DNA of 64,000 bases from Clavibacter michiganensis (lineage in GTDB: Bacteria; Actinomycetota; Actinomycetes; Actinomycetales; Microbacteriaceae): the NCBI RefSeq assembly GCF_021216655.1, contig NZ_CP080437.1:2294001-2358000 (forward strand), written 5' to 3'. The notes beneath the pieces were generated by a model. That model did not search any database, had not been told where the DNA came from, and was given only the letters and a program-made list of their open reading frames with translations. A program made the translations under genes and the position numbers. Within the stretch, counting starts at the first letter, position 1, and each line of letters begins with the position of its first letter. Shown one piece after another: positions 41,134 to 50,643 of the stretch.

Positions 41134-42239
41134 CCGGCGGCACCGGCCGCGTCGGCGTCGGCGTCATCGGCGCGGGCGTCATCTCGGGCACGTATCTCGA
41201 GAACATGACGGCGATGCCGGACCTCGAGGTCCTGTTCGTCGCCGACATCGACCTCGGCCGCGCCCGCTCGCGCGCCGAGGAGCACGGCGTGCCGAACCAC
41301 GGCACCGTCGACGATCTGCTCGCGATGGACGAGATCGAGATCGTCGTGAACCTCACGCTCCCGGCCACGCACGCGGAGGTCGGCCGGCGGATCGTCGCGG
41401 CCGGCAAGCACGTGTGGAGCGAGAAGCCGCTGGCGCTGGACCACGAGTCCGGCCAGGACCTGCTCGAGGCGGCGCGTGCCGCCGGCGTGCAGGTCGCGTG
41501 CGCGCCCGACACCGTGCTCGGCGCGGGGATCCAGTCGGCCATGCGCGCCATCGCCCGCGGCGACATCGGCGAGCCGCTCACGGCGACGACGCTGTTCCAC
41601 GTGCCCGGCCCGGACGCCTGGCACCCGAACCCCGAGTTCCTGTTCGCGCGCGGCGCCGGACCCCTGTTCGACATGGGCCCGTACTACGTCACCACGCTCG
41701 TGCACGCGTTCGGCGCGGCGGAGACGGTGAGCGCGGTCTCCTCGACCTCGCGCACCACGCGCACCATCGGCAGCGGACCCCGCGCGGGCACCGACTTCCC
41801 GGTGGAGGTGCCGACGCACCACGCGGCGCTCATCTCGTTCGCGGGCGGGCAGTCGGCGCAGTCGACGTTCAGCTTCCAGAACGCGCTGCCGCGCATGGGC
41901 TTCGTCGAGATCTCGGGCAGCGAGGGCACCATCGTGCTCCCCGACCCGAACACGTTCGAGGGCGACAGCCAGCTGTGGCGCTTCGGGCAGGAGGGGCCGG
42001 AGACGCTGACGGCGGCTGGATCCACGTACGGCCGGGGATCCGGCGTGCTGGACCTGGCGCGCAGCATCCGCGGCGGCGACCCGGTGCGCGCGTCCGGCGA
42101 GGTCGCGGCGCACGTGCTCGACGTGCTGCTCGCGATCCGCGACGCGGCCGACAGCCGCGAGGTCGTGGAGGTCGCGTCGAGCGTCGCGAAGCCGACGCCG
42201 CTGGCCGAGGACTGGGACCCGGCGGCGGCGACGCTGTAG
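41130..42239 (+). CDS. Gfo/Idh/MocA-family oxidoreductase
   Basis: This 369-residue NAD(P)-dependent dehydrogenase has the Rossmann motif GVGVIGAGVISGTYLEN at its N-terminus, the EKP motif in VWSEKPLALDH, and the typical C-terminal fold with DMGPYYVTTLVHAFG. Members oxidise or reduce sugars and inositols. The GTG start overlaps the preceding isomerase stop, implying co-translation. The substrate is not determinable; the pair resembles myo-inositol or glucoside catabolic modules. Confidence 0.92.
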   Translation: MTGGTGRVGVGVIGAGVISGTYLENMTAMPDLEVLFVADIDLGRARSRAEEHGVPNHGTVDDLLAMDEIEIVVNLTLPATHAEVGRRIVAAGKHVWSEKPLALDHESGQDLLEAARAAGVQVACAPDTVLGAGIQSAMRAIARGDIGEPLTATTLFHVPGPDAWHPNPEFLFARGAGPLFDMGPYYVTTLVHAFGAAETVSAVSSTSRTTRTIGSGPRAGTDFPVEVPTHHAALISFAGGQSAQSTFSFQNALPRMGFVEISGSEGTIVLPDPNTFEGDSQLWRFGQEGPETLTAAGSTYGRGSGVLDLARSIRGGDPVRASGEVAAHVLDVLLAIRDAADSREVVEVASSVAKPTPLAEDWDPAAATL

Positions 42240-42468
42240 CGCCGGATCCGCTCGACCCGCTCGACCCGCTCGCGGCTCGACCCTACGGCCCCGCATCCCC
42301 CGTGGATGCGGGGCCGTTCGCCGTCCGCACGGGGAACGGCTCCTCGACGCCACCAGGCCCCGTGCAGCTATGTAGGTCGACATCTATCGTACGAGCGTGC
42401 CCTCGACGAGCTCGAGCTGTGGGACGATCAGCGAACAGCGAGAACCGTCCAGAGTGGGAGTCCAGGTC

Positions 42469-43482
42469 ATGGGTCGAGCACCAGGAATGGTGGATGTCGC
42501 ACAGGTCGCAGGTGTCTCGCACGTCACAGTTAGCCGCGTGCTGAACGGCCATCCATCCGTCCGACCGGAGACTCGCGCCCGCGTCGAAGCCGCAATCGCG
42601 CAGCTTGGATACCGCCGCAACACGGTCGCCCGTGCCTTGAAGAGCAAGCGGTCGTCAACCATCGGCGTCGTAATGGCAGGGTCTGGCCTTTATGAGCTCC
42701 CTCGCGTGCTTCTCGGCATCGAGACCACGGCACGAGCGGCCGGGTACGAGATCAACTTGGCAAGTTGGCAAGGCGGGGCGGCGTCTGACCTGGCGGAGAT
42801 GGTGCGCCGTCTGACGGATCAATCCGTAGAAGGCGTAGCTGTGATCGCAGCCCGTCAGGTAGCCGTCGACGCACTCTCTGACGTTGTTGCCGATATTCCA
42901 ATGAGTGTCGTCATGTCGGGCAGCGTCTTAAATCCCCGGATCAGCTTCGTGGAACTCGATCAGGAACTCGGCGCGCGCTTGGCGGTCCGGCATTTGCGAG
43001 ACCTCGGCCATGAGCGCATCACGCATCTCGCGGGTAACTTTGAAACCTTCGACGCCGCCGCTCGAGTGCAAGGTTGGCGGGACGAGCTCGCATGCTCTCC
43101 CTCTCTGCCTCAGCAGCTACTCGAAGGAGATTTCACCGCAGAGAGTGGCTACCGGGGCGCCATGGAGCTCGCCCGTAGCTCAGATGGATTGCCGACGGCA
43201 ATCTTTGCCGGTAACGACCTGATGGCATTGGGGGTTCTCGCAGCTCTCGCGGAACTGGGCCTGTCTGCCCCAGACGATGTCTCCCTCGTCGGCTTCGACG
43301 ATATCGCCGGCGCAGACCACTTCATCCCGGCGCTCACCACTATTAGACAGGACTTCATGACACTGGGTAGTAGCGCAATCGAAACGTTGCTGTCGTCGAT
43401 GGCCGGTCAGGAGCCCGTACGACGGCAGATCCCTCCAACGCTCGTGGTGAGAAAGAGTACCGCTGCTCCCCGCCCGCATTGA
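42469..43482 (+). CDS. LacI-family transcriptional regulator
   Basis: This 337-residue repressor has an N-terminal HTH ([20 protein letters not shown]) and a periplasmic-binding-protein-like effector domain ending with [21 protein letters not shown] chose the ATG at 42469 because it puts the HTH at residue 8. GC content is lower than the neighbouring isomerase/oxidoreductase genes, so it may have been acquired separately. It could regulate the 40.3-42.2 kb pair upstream, 230 bases away on the same strand. Confidence 0.92.
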   Translation: MGRAPGMVDVAQVAGVSHVTVSRVLNGHPSVRPETRARVEAAIAQLGYRRNTVARALKSKRSSTIGVVMAGSGLYELPRVLLGIETTARAAGYEINLASWQGGAASDLAEMVRRLTDQSVEGVAVIAARQVAVDALSDVVADIPMSVVMSGSVLNPRISFVELDQELGARLAVRHLRDLGHERITHLAGNFETFDAAARVQGWRDELACSPSLPQQLLEGDFTAESGYRGAMELARSSDGLPTAIFAGNDLMALGVLAALAELGLSAPDDVSLVGFDDIAGADHFIPALTTIRQDFMTLGSSAIETLLSSMAGQEPVRRQIPPTLVVRKSTAAPRPH

Positions 43483-43733
43483 TCTACTGATCGACAGCCA
43501 ATGGAGCGTCTTCTAGTGCCGTTTGTGCTCATTACTTAGGCCGGCTCTTGGGACAGAGCGAGGGTGCCGGAAGCGCTCACCTGCCCCCCGAGGCCACGCC
43601 GCGCTTTGCAGGGCCTGCACGAACCCGGGTAGTGCGGGTTCGGCCACCTCGCGGGTGACGGTGACTGGCGGTGATCAGGGCGTCGGCTCTGTCCGGATCA
43701 GCTAATTGGCCGCGCGGGTCATAAGCTTCAGGC

Positions 43734-44739
43734 ATGAATGGCCTGGCGCGTCCTGCGGTCTTAGCTGACGTTGCTGAACTCTCGGGCGTGAGCCTGTCCA
43801 CCGTCTCCCGCGTCCTGACTGGGCGAACTCCTGTTCATCCGGTGACTCGGGATCGGGTCGAGAGGGCTGTCGCCGAACTCGACTACAGGCCCAATGCCGC
43901 CGCCCAGGCACTAGTCAGCGGCCGGTCGACCATGGTGGCTGTCCTAGCAGCCAACACTCTCAGGTGGGGCTTTGCTGCGACTCTGCAGGGCATCGAGGAG
44001 GCGGCTCGTGCAGCCGGCTACACGGTGATGATTGCTGTTGCCGAGTCAGATAATCCCAATGGAACTTACCCGCGCGGTCGACTCGGTCGTCACACGTAGC
44101 GTCGCGGGTGCCATCGTGATCGACTTTGACGCAGTCGGGGCGGCGACGTTGTCCGCATTACCTGAGACGCTTCCAGTCGTAGCAGCCTCCGGGGCGCCAA
44201 AGAACGTTGAGGCTCGTCCTCATGCCTATCTCGACGACTTCGAAGGAAGCCGCCTTGACACACAGCACCTCCTCGACCTTGGACATAAGACGGTTCATCA
44301 CGTAGCGATCCCGGCGACGCGGGAGCGAAGCGGGCGCGAGTGGGGCTGGCGTCGAACACTCGAGGTCGCCGGGGCCTACGTGCCTGACGTCGTGCGGGCA
44401 AAGTACGATCCCGCGTCAGGCCTGGCCGTCGTTGATGGTCTCGATGCTCGTGCTACAGCCGTTCTCTGCGGCAACGATGAACTCGCCATCGGCATACTGC
44501 GGTGTCTCGCCTCGAAGGGCATAGACGTGTCTCGTGAGGTCAGTGTGATGGGGTTCGATGATCAGCCGTTTGCGGCGATGTGGCGGCCGGCGCTGTCTAC
44601 CGTGAGACAGGACTTCGGTGACCTCGGACGGCGAACCTTCGGGCTACTGCGGGAGTGGATGACTACAGGTGACCGTCCTGCGGACGACACCGCGCTACCC
44701 CATCTGGTTCTGCGTGAGACTACAGCTCCACCGCGCTAA
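43734..44739 (+). pseudogene. LacI-family regulator with a single-base frameshift
   Basis: The first frame (43734-44099) encodes an HTH (LADVAELSGVSLSTVSRVL) and the start of the effector domain. After NP at about 44057 the frame changes; the second frame from about 44059 reads MELTRAVDSVVTRSVAGAIV and continues to a normal LacI end (SVMGFDDQPFAAMWRPAL, QDFGDLG) at 44739. Removing one A from the CCCAATGG near 44058 restores a single 335-residue repressor. Two operator-like repeats lie just downstream. Confidence 0.85.
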
Positions 44740-44791
44740 GCGGTCCTGAAGCACCGTCACTTGGCCGACAAACGCCTTAGGTGAGTCGCTC

Positions 44792-44851
44792 CTGACCTAC
44801 GTTTGCAGCCCGCACGGGGGGGCATGTCAAAGTTCTGACCAACGTTTGCAG
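44792..44851 (+). promoter_or_regulatory. Paired operator-like repeats before the alpha-galactosidase remnant
   Basis: Two 17-base direct repeats, CTGACCTACGTTTGCAG (44792-44808) and CTGACCAACGTTTGCAG (44835-44851), differ at one base and are 43 bases apart, about four helical turns. Their CGTTTGCA half resembles LacI-family operators. They lie between the frameshifted LacI gene and the truncated galactosidase. Confidence 0.5.
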
Positions 44852-44885
44852 GACTTCCTGCCAGGATCCACGAAGGAGTGGCCCC

Positions 44886-45574
44886 GTGGCCGTGACTCCA
44901 CCCCTCACGCACGACCCGGACGCGATGGAGCGCATGACGACCGGGCGCCTCGTGCATCTCACGACGGCGGGTGTATCGGTCGTCGTCGAGCTCCCTGTCG
45001 ACGCCCTGCCCCGCATCGTCCACTGGGGCGCGAGATCGGTCCGGTGCCCGACTCGGTCCTGGGCGAGCTGATCCGAGCCACGACGGCTCCGAATGCAGCC
45101 AACGGCGTGGACGTCCCTCCGCGGGTGGCGCTGCCGCCCGAGGCGTGGACGGGTTGGACGGGCACGCCGGGGCTCCGGGGGCACCGCATGGGAGAGCAGT
45201 GGTCTCCCCAGTTCGTGCCCACGGACTCGTCGGTGGAGCAGCACGCGCGGGGAGGTGGGGGCCTGAGCGTCAGCGCCGTCGACCTCATCACCGATCTCCG
45301 GCTGGGCCTGATACTCGAGCTGCTCCCGACGGGGCTGCTGCGGGCGCGCGCGTCGGTGACCAGCCTCTCGGGGGAGCCCTATGTCCTGGACGGACTCGAC
45401 CTCGCCTTCCCCGGGCCGGCTCGCGCCGAGGAGATCCTGGACCTCGCTGGCCGGTGGGCCAAGGAGAGGGTGCCGCAACGAGCGTCGTTCGATGTCGGCG
45501 CTCGGGTCCGGGAGGGTCGCCACGGCCACCGGACGCGCTCCGTCCCGGCAGGATCGGCGATCTTGCTCCGCTAA
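44886..45574 (+). pseudogene. Truncated, frameshifted GH36-type alpha-galactosidase N-terminus
   Basis: From GTG 44886 the frame encodes GRLVHLTTAGVSVVVELPVD, then ALPRIVHWGA; at about 45032 one base is missing and the next frame continues EIGPVPDSVLGELIRATTAP and on to GLILELLPTGLLRARASVTS and LAGRWAKERVPQR. This resembles the N-terminal beta domain of GH36 alpha-galactosidases (about 700 residues). Similarity fades at about 45530 and the frame stops at 45574, so roughly two thirds of the gene is gone. Family call is from memory. The break marks the accessory-region edge. Confidence 0.65.
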
Positions 45575-45600
45575 CAGTGGGTGTTGTTCACATCCGAGAT

Positions 45601-46278
45601 CTAAATATAGATGGTCATCCCTCGGCAGGGCGGCCAGTTGAGGTAGATGCCCACTATGACGCCGATTATGGCGGCGGTGAGGCCGCACATCAGCGCGCCA
45701 ACACCGGGAGTCGCGCAGATGAAGGCCGTAGCGACCGCGGCCTGAGTTCCGACGATGATCTTCGCGACCCTACCGTCGAGTGTGATGGTCGCCCAGTGCT
45801 TGAAGAGGTGCTTGAAGGAGAAAAAGGACGAGCCGGGCATGCTGGCCGACGCGGAGACACGTCCGTCATTGGATGCCGTGACGTCGATGTCCTGGGCCAC
45901 CTGGAGATCGCCCTAGTCCTTGACCGATTGGACCTCCGAGGTCATCTCCTTTTTCACCTGATCCCGGGTCGGGGTTGTGGCCGTGGACCCATCGCCTGGC
46001 CAGGCGGCTAGGTCGGCGTCGAGGAGCTGATCCACCGAGAGCTTCCCTGTCGTGATGTCGGAGATGATCGTGTCGGCCTTCAGAGAGGCCGCGATGGTCT
46101 CGACCGAGGAAGGCTTGGTGGCGGCCTCGGCGGATGCGGGAGCGATGACGACGGCGCTGATGACCGCCAACATCGTCGCGATCGCCATCACGCGGGAACA
46201 GAGTCGCCGGTGGCAACAGCGAGGACCTGACGTAGGGGTGATTGATGCGATGGACACGATGAACCTCGTCCGATCCAT
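45601..46278 (-). pseudogene. Secreted HWAT-family protein, copy 1, with in-frame TAG
   Basis: Starting at ATG 46278 the product has a signal-peptide-like segment (MAIATMLAVISAVVIAPASA), a GKLSVDQLLDAD motif and MTSEV, then TAG at 45913-45915. The same frame continues directly to FFSFKHLFKHWATI, a Gly/Ala-rich hydrophobic segment with two cysteines, and ends WPPCRGMTIYI at 45601. The motif set matches the intact copies at 57312 and 60583. Total 226 codons including stops. An upstream ATG region is unclear. Confidence 0.65.
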
Positions 46279-46559
46279 GATGCGAGGCGTGCGCAGGGAC
46301 TCCGGTGGGAGGACGGCGCGGTTCATGCCGACGGATGGGTGGAAGGTTGCGTGATGTTCCGTGCGCGCTAGGCATCCGTCAGACGGTCCTAAGTGAGTTG
46401 TGCACAGGCGGAAACGCTCCTGACCGTGATCTCCTCCGCCCCAGGGCGTGCTATTGCCGTACACGCCCCTGTGGATCTTCCTCAGCGGCATCGCATTCTC
46501 ATTGCCACATTCGTGCTCAGCAGGGTCGGTGGGAAGTGGGCCGCGATTGGCCACACCCC

Positions 46560-46741
46560 CACCACTTGCAGGTGCCCTTGCGGCGGAACCTGTCACACCG
46601 TTTCCCGATCGTCTGCCAGGGGCCGAACTCGATCGGGACATCCCGCCACGGCACGCCGGTCCGGTATCGCCAGATGATCCCCACGACCACCAAGCGGTGA
46701 TCACCGAACTGATGACCGCCCCCCGGCGACGCTACCGGCAT
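46560..46741 (-). mobile_element. IS5-family transposase N-terminal remnant
   Basis: The minus strand encodes HRLVVVGIIWRYRTGVPWRD followed by VPIEFGPWQTIGKRCDRFRR and KGT, the classic N-terminus of IS5-type (IS1112-like) DDE transposases. Neither the start nor the catalytic region is present, and no terminal inverted repeats are visible, so this is a dead fragment of about 50 codons. Confidence 0.7.
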
Positions 46742-46996
46742 CTACGACGCGCTCCGCTCCAGTTAAGAATCCGACAACTTCCACGCACCCGACGCGACCC
46801 CACCCTGCAACACGATCACCCAAGGGGATAGGAGACACGCACTATGGCTGGCCCGTTGGGTGGCTGTGTACTCAGCAGTCAACACGGGAATCACACGATG
46901 TACGCTGACGCCCTTTATGTCGAACCGTAAACCGTTTCCATAGATAGGTACATTTTGTCTAGGTATAGAACTCGCGCATCGAAATAATACACGCGA
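46742..46996. other. Intergenic, AT-richer spacer
   Basis: I see no gene here. The stretch from 46900 is AT-rich relative to the window and probably carries the promoter for the protease gene at 46997 (TAGGTATAGAACT near 46960 is a candidate), but no element is certain. Confidence 0.4.
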
Positions 46997-47786
46997 ATGC
47001 TAAACCCGCATCTTGCAGCAGTTGCCGCAATTACTTGCCTTTGCGCGGTCATTCTTCCCGCCGCCGCCGCATCGGCGATCGATCGACAGCGTATTGTTCT
47101 ACCAATTGTAGCTGGCACTGAGTTACAGTTCCCCCCACGGGAATTGCACTGCCGGTGCAGTTGTTGTAAGGACTGGAATGTTCAGAAACATCTCCGCCTA
47201 TCAAAGAGCGACTCGTTACGTGGTGACTGCCGAGCATTGCGGAACCTTGAACTCAGTAGTCTCTGTAGGGGGCCGACGCGTTGGCGTAGTCTCCTGGGTT
47301 GATCCGGCAGCCGACCTTGAACTCGTCAAAATCGACCCGGAGATACACGGCCAGCCTATATGCGCTCCCACTAGTAGTGGCTTCCATTGCTCCGGAACCC
47401 AGACATACACTCCTCGAGCAGTGGGCCGCATCCTCATGTCCACACTCCGGTACAGGAGCCTCCAATCGACTCCCGTCGCTGGCACAGGTGCCCCTGGTGA
47501 TAACGAGATCTTCTGCATCAGCGGTAAAAGTAGTGGAGAGTCTTGTGAGTTCACATCGACGCCATGGCTTCCTCGCTTCGGTGATCAGCATCGCGGAGAG
47601 GTAGCAGCGCGGGGTGACACACTTATCTTCCCCGGAGATTCCGGGGCACCCGTCTCCTCACCAGACGCTCGGATATACGGTATAGCCGGCGAGACGTCTA
47701 CCGGGCCAAGCTTTACTATCATGAAGTACACGCGTATTGTTCAATTTTTCGAAGACGCGGGCACATATGCCCTCGCGCCTTCCTGA
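46997..47786 (+). pseudogene. Secreted Chp/Pat-1-type serine protease, frameshifted in a C6 tract
   Basis: ATG 46997 starts a signal peptide (MLNPHLAAVAAITCLCAVIL) and the mature N-terminus up to IVAGTELQF. A run of six C at 47131-47136 then throws the frame; deleting one C restores HGNCTAGAVVVRTGMF and continues to the stop at 47786. The catalytic residues all survive in the second frame: His in VVTAEHC, Asp in DLELVKID, Ser in PGDSGAPVSS. Paired cysteines match the 49002 gene. It is a pseudogene, a phase-variable gene or a sequencing slip. Confidence 0.8.
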
Positions 47787-47870
47787 AACGTTCTTTGGTC
47801 GCCGTCGTTGATTGGGAGCTTTTACGCGCTCAGCTGTTAAACGGTCCGGAAACGTGCATGTATTCGTAGG

Positions 47871-47907
47871 CGGCGTCGTGGCGGCTGCCGGCCGCCACGA
47901 CGCCGCT
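47871..47907 (+). terminator. Strong hairpin after the frameshifted protease
   Basis: A perfect 16-base stem (47871-47886 with 47892-47907), loop TGCCG, then TT. It lies 85 bases after the protease stop. Confidence 0.65.
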
Positions 47908-47910
47908 TCT

Positions 47911-48018
47911 GCCCCACATCTCTACTACCTGTGGGAGCCGGGCGGGATGCTCGTCGGCGTCGTGCGCGTCGAGAGTTCTGCCGAGGCGCGCAAGCGCGTC
48001 GTCGGGGTACTCGCGTGA
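47911..48018 (+). repeat. Duplicated small-ORF segment, copy A
   Basis: This stretch encodes LWEPGGMLVGVVRVESSAEA followed by RKRVVGVLA and stops at 48018. A similar segment (LWEPGGMLDDVVRVDS) lies at about 55900-55985. The 80-base nucleotide match is close to 80 percent by eye. It may be a remnant of a short gene copied around the accessory region. Confidence 0.5.
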
Positions 48019-48257
48019 TCTGGACCCGCACCGGGTGGCACATCAGTAACGACATCGCGGCAGCACACGGAATAGGCCGCGGCCGCGCGCTCCACATCCT
48101 CCTGTTGCCCGTCGCGGACGCCCGGCGCGTGACGATCCACGCGACGGCCGCGTCACCCGAACTGGCCGCGCTCTACATGGCCGAGCTCCCGGGCCTGGTC
48201 GACGTCGGCGGAGGCATGTTCCGCGGCCGTCGTCTCCGCCGGCCCCCGGCTACCTGA
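48015..48257 (+). CDS. Hypothetical protein
   Basis: A GTG at 48015 overlapping the previous stop would give 80 residues, starting MIWTRTGWHISNDIAAAHGI and ending in an Arg-rich tail. No family is recognised. Its last 100 bases overlap the minus-strand gene at 48153, which is better supported, so only one of the two may be real. Confidence 0.3.
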   Translation: MIWTRTGWHISNDIAAAHGIGRGRALHILLLPVADARRVTIHATAASPELAALYMAELPGLVDVGGGMFRGRRLRRPPAT

Positions 48258-48560
48258 GCGCGAGCGCGCCGCGAACGCGATCAGCTCGGCGCTGTGCTGC
48301 ACCATCCACGCCACGGCCGTGTCCAGCGAGGGCTCGCGGCGGATCCAGATGCGTCGGCCCTGGTCGTTGCGGGCGTCGGCGTAAACGTCGAAGGTGAACG
48401 GGTCTCCGAGCTCCGCCCGGTGCCGGATCACGTACCCGAGCACAGGACGGTCTTCGACCTGGATCCGCCAGTAGCCGGCCTGGAGGTGCGCCAACGGGTG
48501 CTGTCCTGTGCTGCGCACGAGGCTGTCGATGCCGTCGAGCTTGCTCTTGACCCTGCTCAC
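48153..48560 (-). CDS. Hypothetical protein, two-copy family (copy 1)
   Basis: The GTG at 48560 has a good GGAGAAG site. The 135-residue product contains LVRSTGQHPLAHLQAGYWRI, then QVEDRPVLGYVIRHRAELGD, PFTFDVYADARND, RRIWIRREPSLDTAVAWMVQ and an acidic/Ala tail. A homologue with a one-base deletion lies at 50043-50440. I know no function; WMVQ/AELIAF suggests a compact alpha/beta fold. Repetition beside two proteases suggests the segment was duplicated with them. Confidence 0.6.
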   Translation of the reverse strand: MSRVKSKLDGIDSLVRSTGQHPLAHLQAGYWRIQVEDRPVLGYVIRHRAELGDPFTFDVYADARNDQGRRIWIRREPSLDTAVAWMVQHSAELIAFAARSRSGSRGPAETTAAEHASADVDQARELGHVERGQFG

Positions 48561-48701
48561 CGGGTGCTCTTCTCCGTCGATGCGATCGGGTGGGAGCGCC
48601 CGGCCGCGCTCGTCGGCAAGCGTACGAGCTTGGACCAGCACCGCCGTCGGCTGGCCGCCACGGAGCGGGGAGGCGTACTCCGCCTCGCATCGTAGGAAGG
48701 G

Positions 48702-48869
48702 TCAGCTGCGGCTTAAGAGGCGTGCGTTGTGAGCATGCACTTCGCGGTTGTGCTCGTCGGCGCTCTTTTGCACCGCCTGGTTGTACTACCGGGCTGCCTG
48801 GTTGTACTTCTGCACGGCCGCGCGCTGCCGCTGCTCCGCCTGTCGGATCATGCTCTGGAGATGGTCCAC
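48702..48869 (-). pseudogene. Remnant of a coiled-coil protein with an in-frame TAG
   Basis: From GTG 48869 the frame reads MDHLQSMIRQAEQRQRAAVQ, KYNQAAR, then TAG (48786-48788), then YNQAVQKSADEHNREVHAHN to a TGA at 48702. The KYNQxxRxYNQ pattern is typical of Gln/Asn-rich coiled-coil proteins common in Actinobacteria; the TAG probably replaces CAG. Only about 55 codons remain. Just upstream, a C-terminal fragment ITFAPGDFRYWFGG ends at 48872. Confidence 0.5.
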
Positions 48870-49001
48870 GCTCACCCGCCGAACCAGTAGCGGAAGTCTC
48901 CGGGAGCGAAGGTGATGCGGGGCTGCGCCTGGATGAGCTCGGCATACTGCGTCGGCTCCGGGCCGGTGATCGACCCGCCAGTGCTGCGCTATGCGGGCCC
49001 T

Positions 49002-49838
49002 TTAGCTTGCTGGTGCCATGTGGTATCCGCGGAAGTCGGAAAGCACGCGGGCGGCGTCGGTATATCCCATGATGTCGATGTTGGAATGGTCGGAGTCATA
49101 GAGCCCGGAGTCCGTCGCGATCCCGTAAAAATCTCCCGTCCGGCTGACGACCGCGCCGCCTGAGTCCCCTTTCAATAGATTAGCGCCTGTGCTGTGGGCG
49201 GCGGCGTAGACATGGTGCTGCACCCATGCGGGCGGTACGTTTGTACTGGTCCACTCGCAGAGGGATCGTGTAACCGCACCGCTTGTGCAGAACGTTTCTC
49301 TCGGGCCCGGCACGCCCTGTCTGGTCATCGGTAGCGTTGTCTCATGCCCTGGTGCGAAGCCGGGGAGGAATACTCGGTTGAAGGCTTGCGGGGAGTAAAC
49401 CGTCGAGGGCATGCAGATGAAGTGTCCGGACGTGGCAGAGCAGGTCCGCGCCCCGTGTGGTGACCCCTCGATTCGGACCAGGGCGAGGTCGTCGGGGTCT
49501 GCCAGCGCAACTACGCTTCCTACTTCGACGTCTGTGCCGTTCGCCGTTCGTACCTCGATAGGCTCGGTGGTGCGTCTAACGCAGTGTTTTGCTATGACCA
49601 CGTACCGAGCGCCCCGCTCACTGGGAGACAACGCGGCCCACAGGCCGGATTTCTGAAGTACGACTCCAACTGTGCAGTTTTGGCCGCTCCATTTGCCCCA
49701 CACCTCCGTGCCAACGACCACAGGTACGGAACTCCGCTCCGGCGAAGTTCGCGCGTTAGCCGCGCTTGGAGCCATGAGTGCGAGTGCTATAGCGCCCATG
49801 ACTGCCGCGGACGTCAAGATCTTAAAATGTTTCATCAT
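49002..49838 (-). CDS. Secreted Chp/Pat-1-type serine protease
   Basis: This intact 278-residue protein has a signal peptide (residues 1-29, ending SAANA) and an S1-type triad: His85 in VVIAKHC, Asp117 in DDLALVRIE, Ser226 in KGDSGGAVV. Cysteines in QNCTVG, RTCSATSGHFIC and FCTSGAVTRSLCEW match the pattern of the 46997 and 59197 genes. Clavibacter Chp/Pat-1 proteases are secreted virulence or avirulence factors of about 280 residues. Two ATGs are adjacent; the second (49835) has better spacing from GGGAGA. AT-richer than core genes. Confidence 0.82.
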   Translation of the reverse strand: MMKHFKILTSAAVMGAIALALMAPSAANARTSPERSSVPVVVGTEVWGKWSGQNCTVGVVLQKSGLWAALSPSERGARYVVIAKHCVRRTTEPIEVRTANGTDVEVGSVVALADPDDLALVRIEGSPHGARTCSATSGHFICMPSTVYSPQAFNRVFLPGFAPGHETTLPMTRQGVPGPRETFCTSGAVTRSLCEWTSTNVPPAWVQHHVYAAAHSTGANLLKGDSGGAVVSRTGDFYGIATDSGLYDSDHSNIDIMGYTDAARVLSDFRGYHMAPAS

Positions 49839-50042
49839 TCTCCCGTCATAAATTGCTGTAGTTTCTACTAACGAGACCTCTAGGGATCGGCGAGGTTCGC
49901 GGACAAGCTAGTCGGAAGTAGAAGCGTCAGGGCGGTTCCTGCACATGCCTCCTCGAGACGAGGCGTTCACGTCGAGAGGGAGATGGCTGCATCGTGGCTA
50001 TGGGGCACGTGGCCGACGCCTACACGGGCCGCAGCATCGACT

Positions 50043-50440
50043 TCACCCCGCGGGAAGCCGACGATCGCGGCCGTGCAGATCGGCCTCCTCGTACCCGCCG
50101 GGTAGACGATCGGCGCCGACGTCGCCGGGCTCGCGAGGCCCATCGACGTCGGAGGCCGCGGCCGCGTGCTGTCCCGCGAACGAGATGAGGCGATCGCTGT
50201 TCTGGATCATCCACGCGGCCGCCAAGTTCAACGACTCCTCACGCCGAGGCCAGATCCGCTGCCCGAGCTCGTCGCGGGCGTCGGCGTAGGCCTCGAACGT
50301 GAACGGGTCCCGAGCTCCGCGGGGTGCCGCATCACGTACCCGAGCACGGGCCGGTCCTCGACCTGGATCCACCAGTAGCGCGCCTCGAGGTGGACGAGGT
50401 CCGCGCCGGCGTCGCGCGCCAAGCCGTTGCCGCTGCTCCG
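50043..50440 (-). pseudogene. Hypothetical protein family, copy 2, frameshifted
   Basis: The N-terminal half reads ARDAGADLVHLEARYWWIQV and EDRPVLGYVMRHPAELG in one frame; the second half (DPFTFEAYADARDELGQRIW, PRREESLNLAAAWMIQ) is in another. Compared with the copy at 48153, one base is missing near 50308 (GGGTCCCGAG versus GGGTCTCCGAG). It is a decayed duplicate. Confidence 0.6.
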
Positions 50441-50643
50441 AACTGGTTCACCATGCGCATCGCGTCTAGGGCTTCACTCGCTTGCTCACACTGAACTACA
50501 AAGGTTCGAGATGTTGATAAATCGCATGGTTCGCCAATCGGTCACGTAATGATCAACATCGGGCGGTGGCCCGCGCATCCAGATCTATGCGCGTGCATAC
50601 CCATAGTAAACCCATACTATCCGTTAGAGATTTAGGGGATCAA

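Noticed and set aside
47812..47910. Possible gene start before the LWEPGGM segment
   Set aside because: The region is occupied by a strong terminator hairpin (47871-47907) and has no plausible start site.
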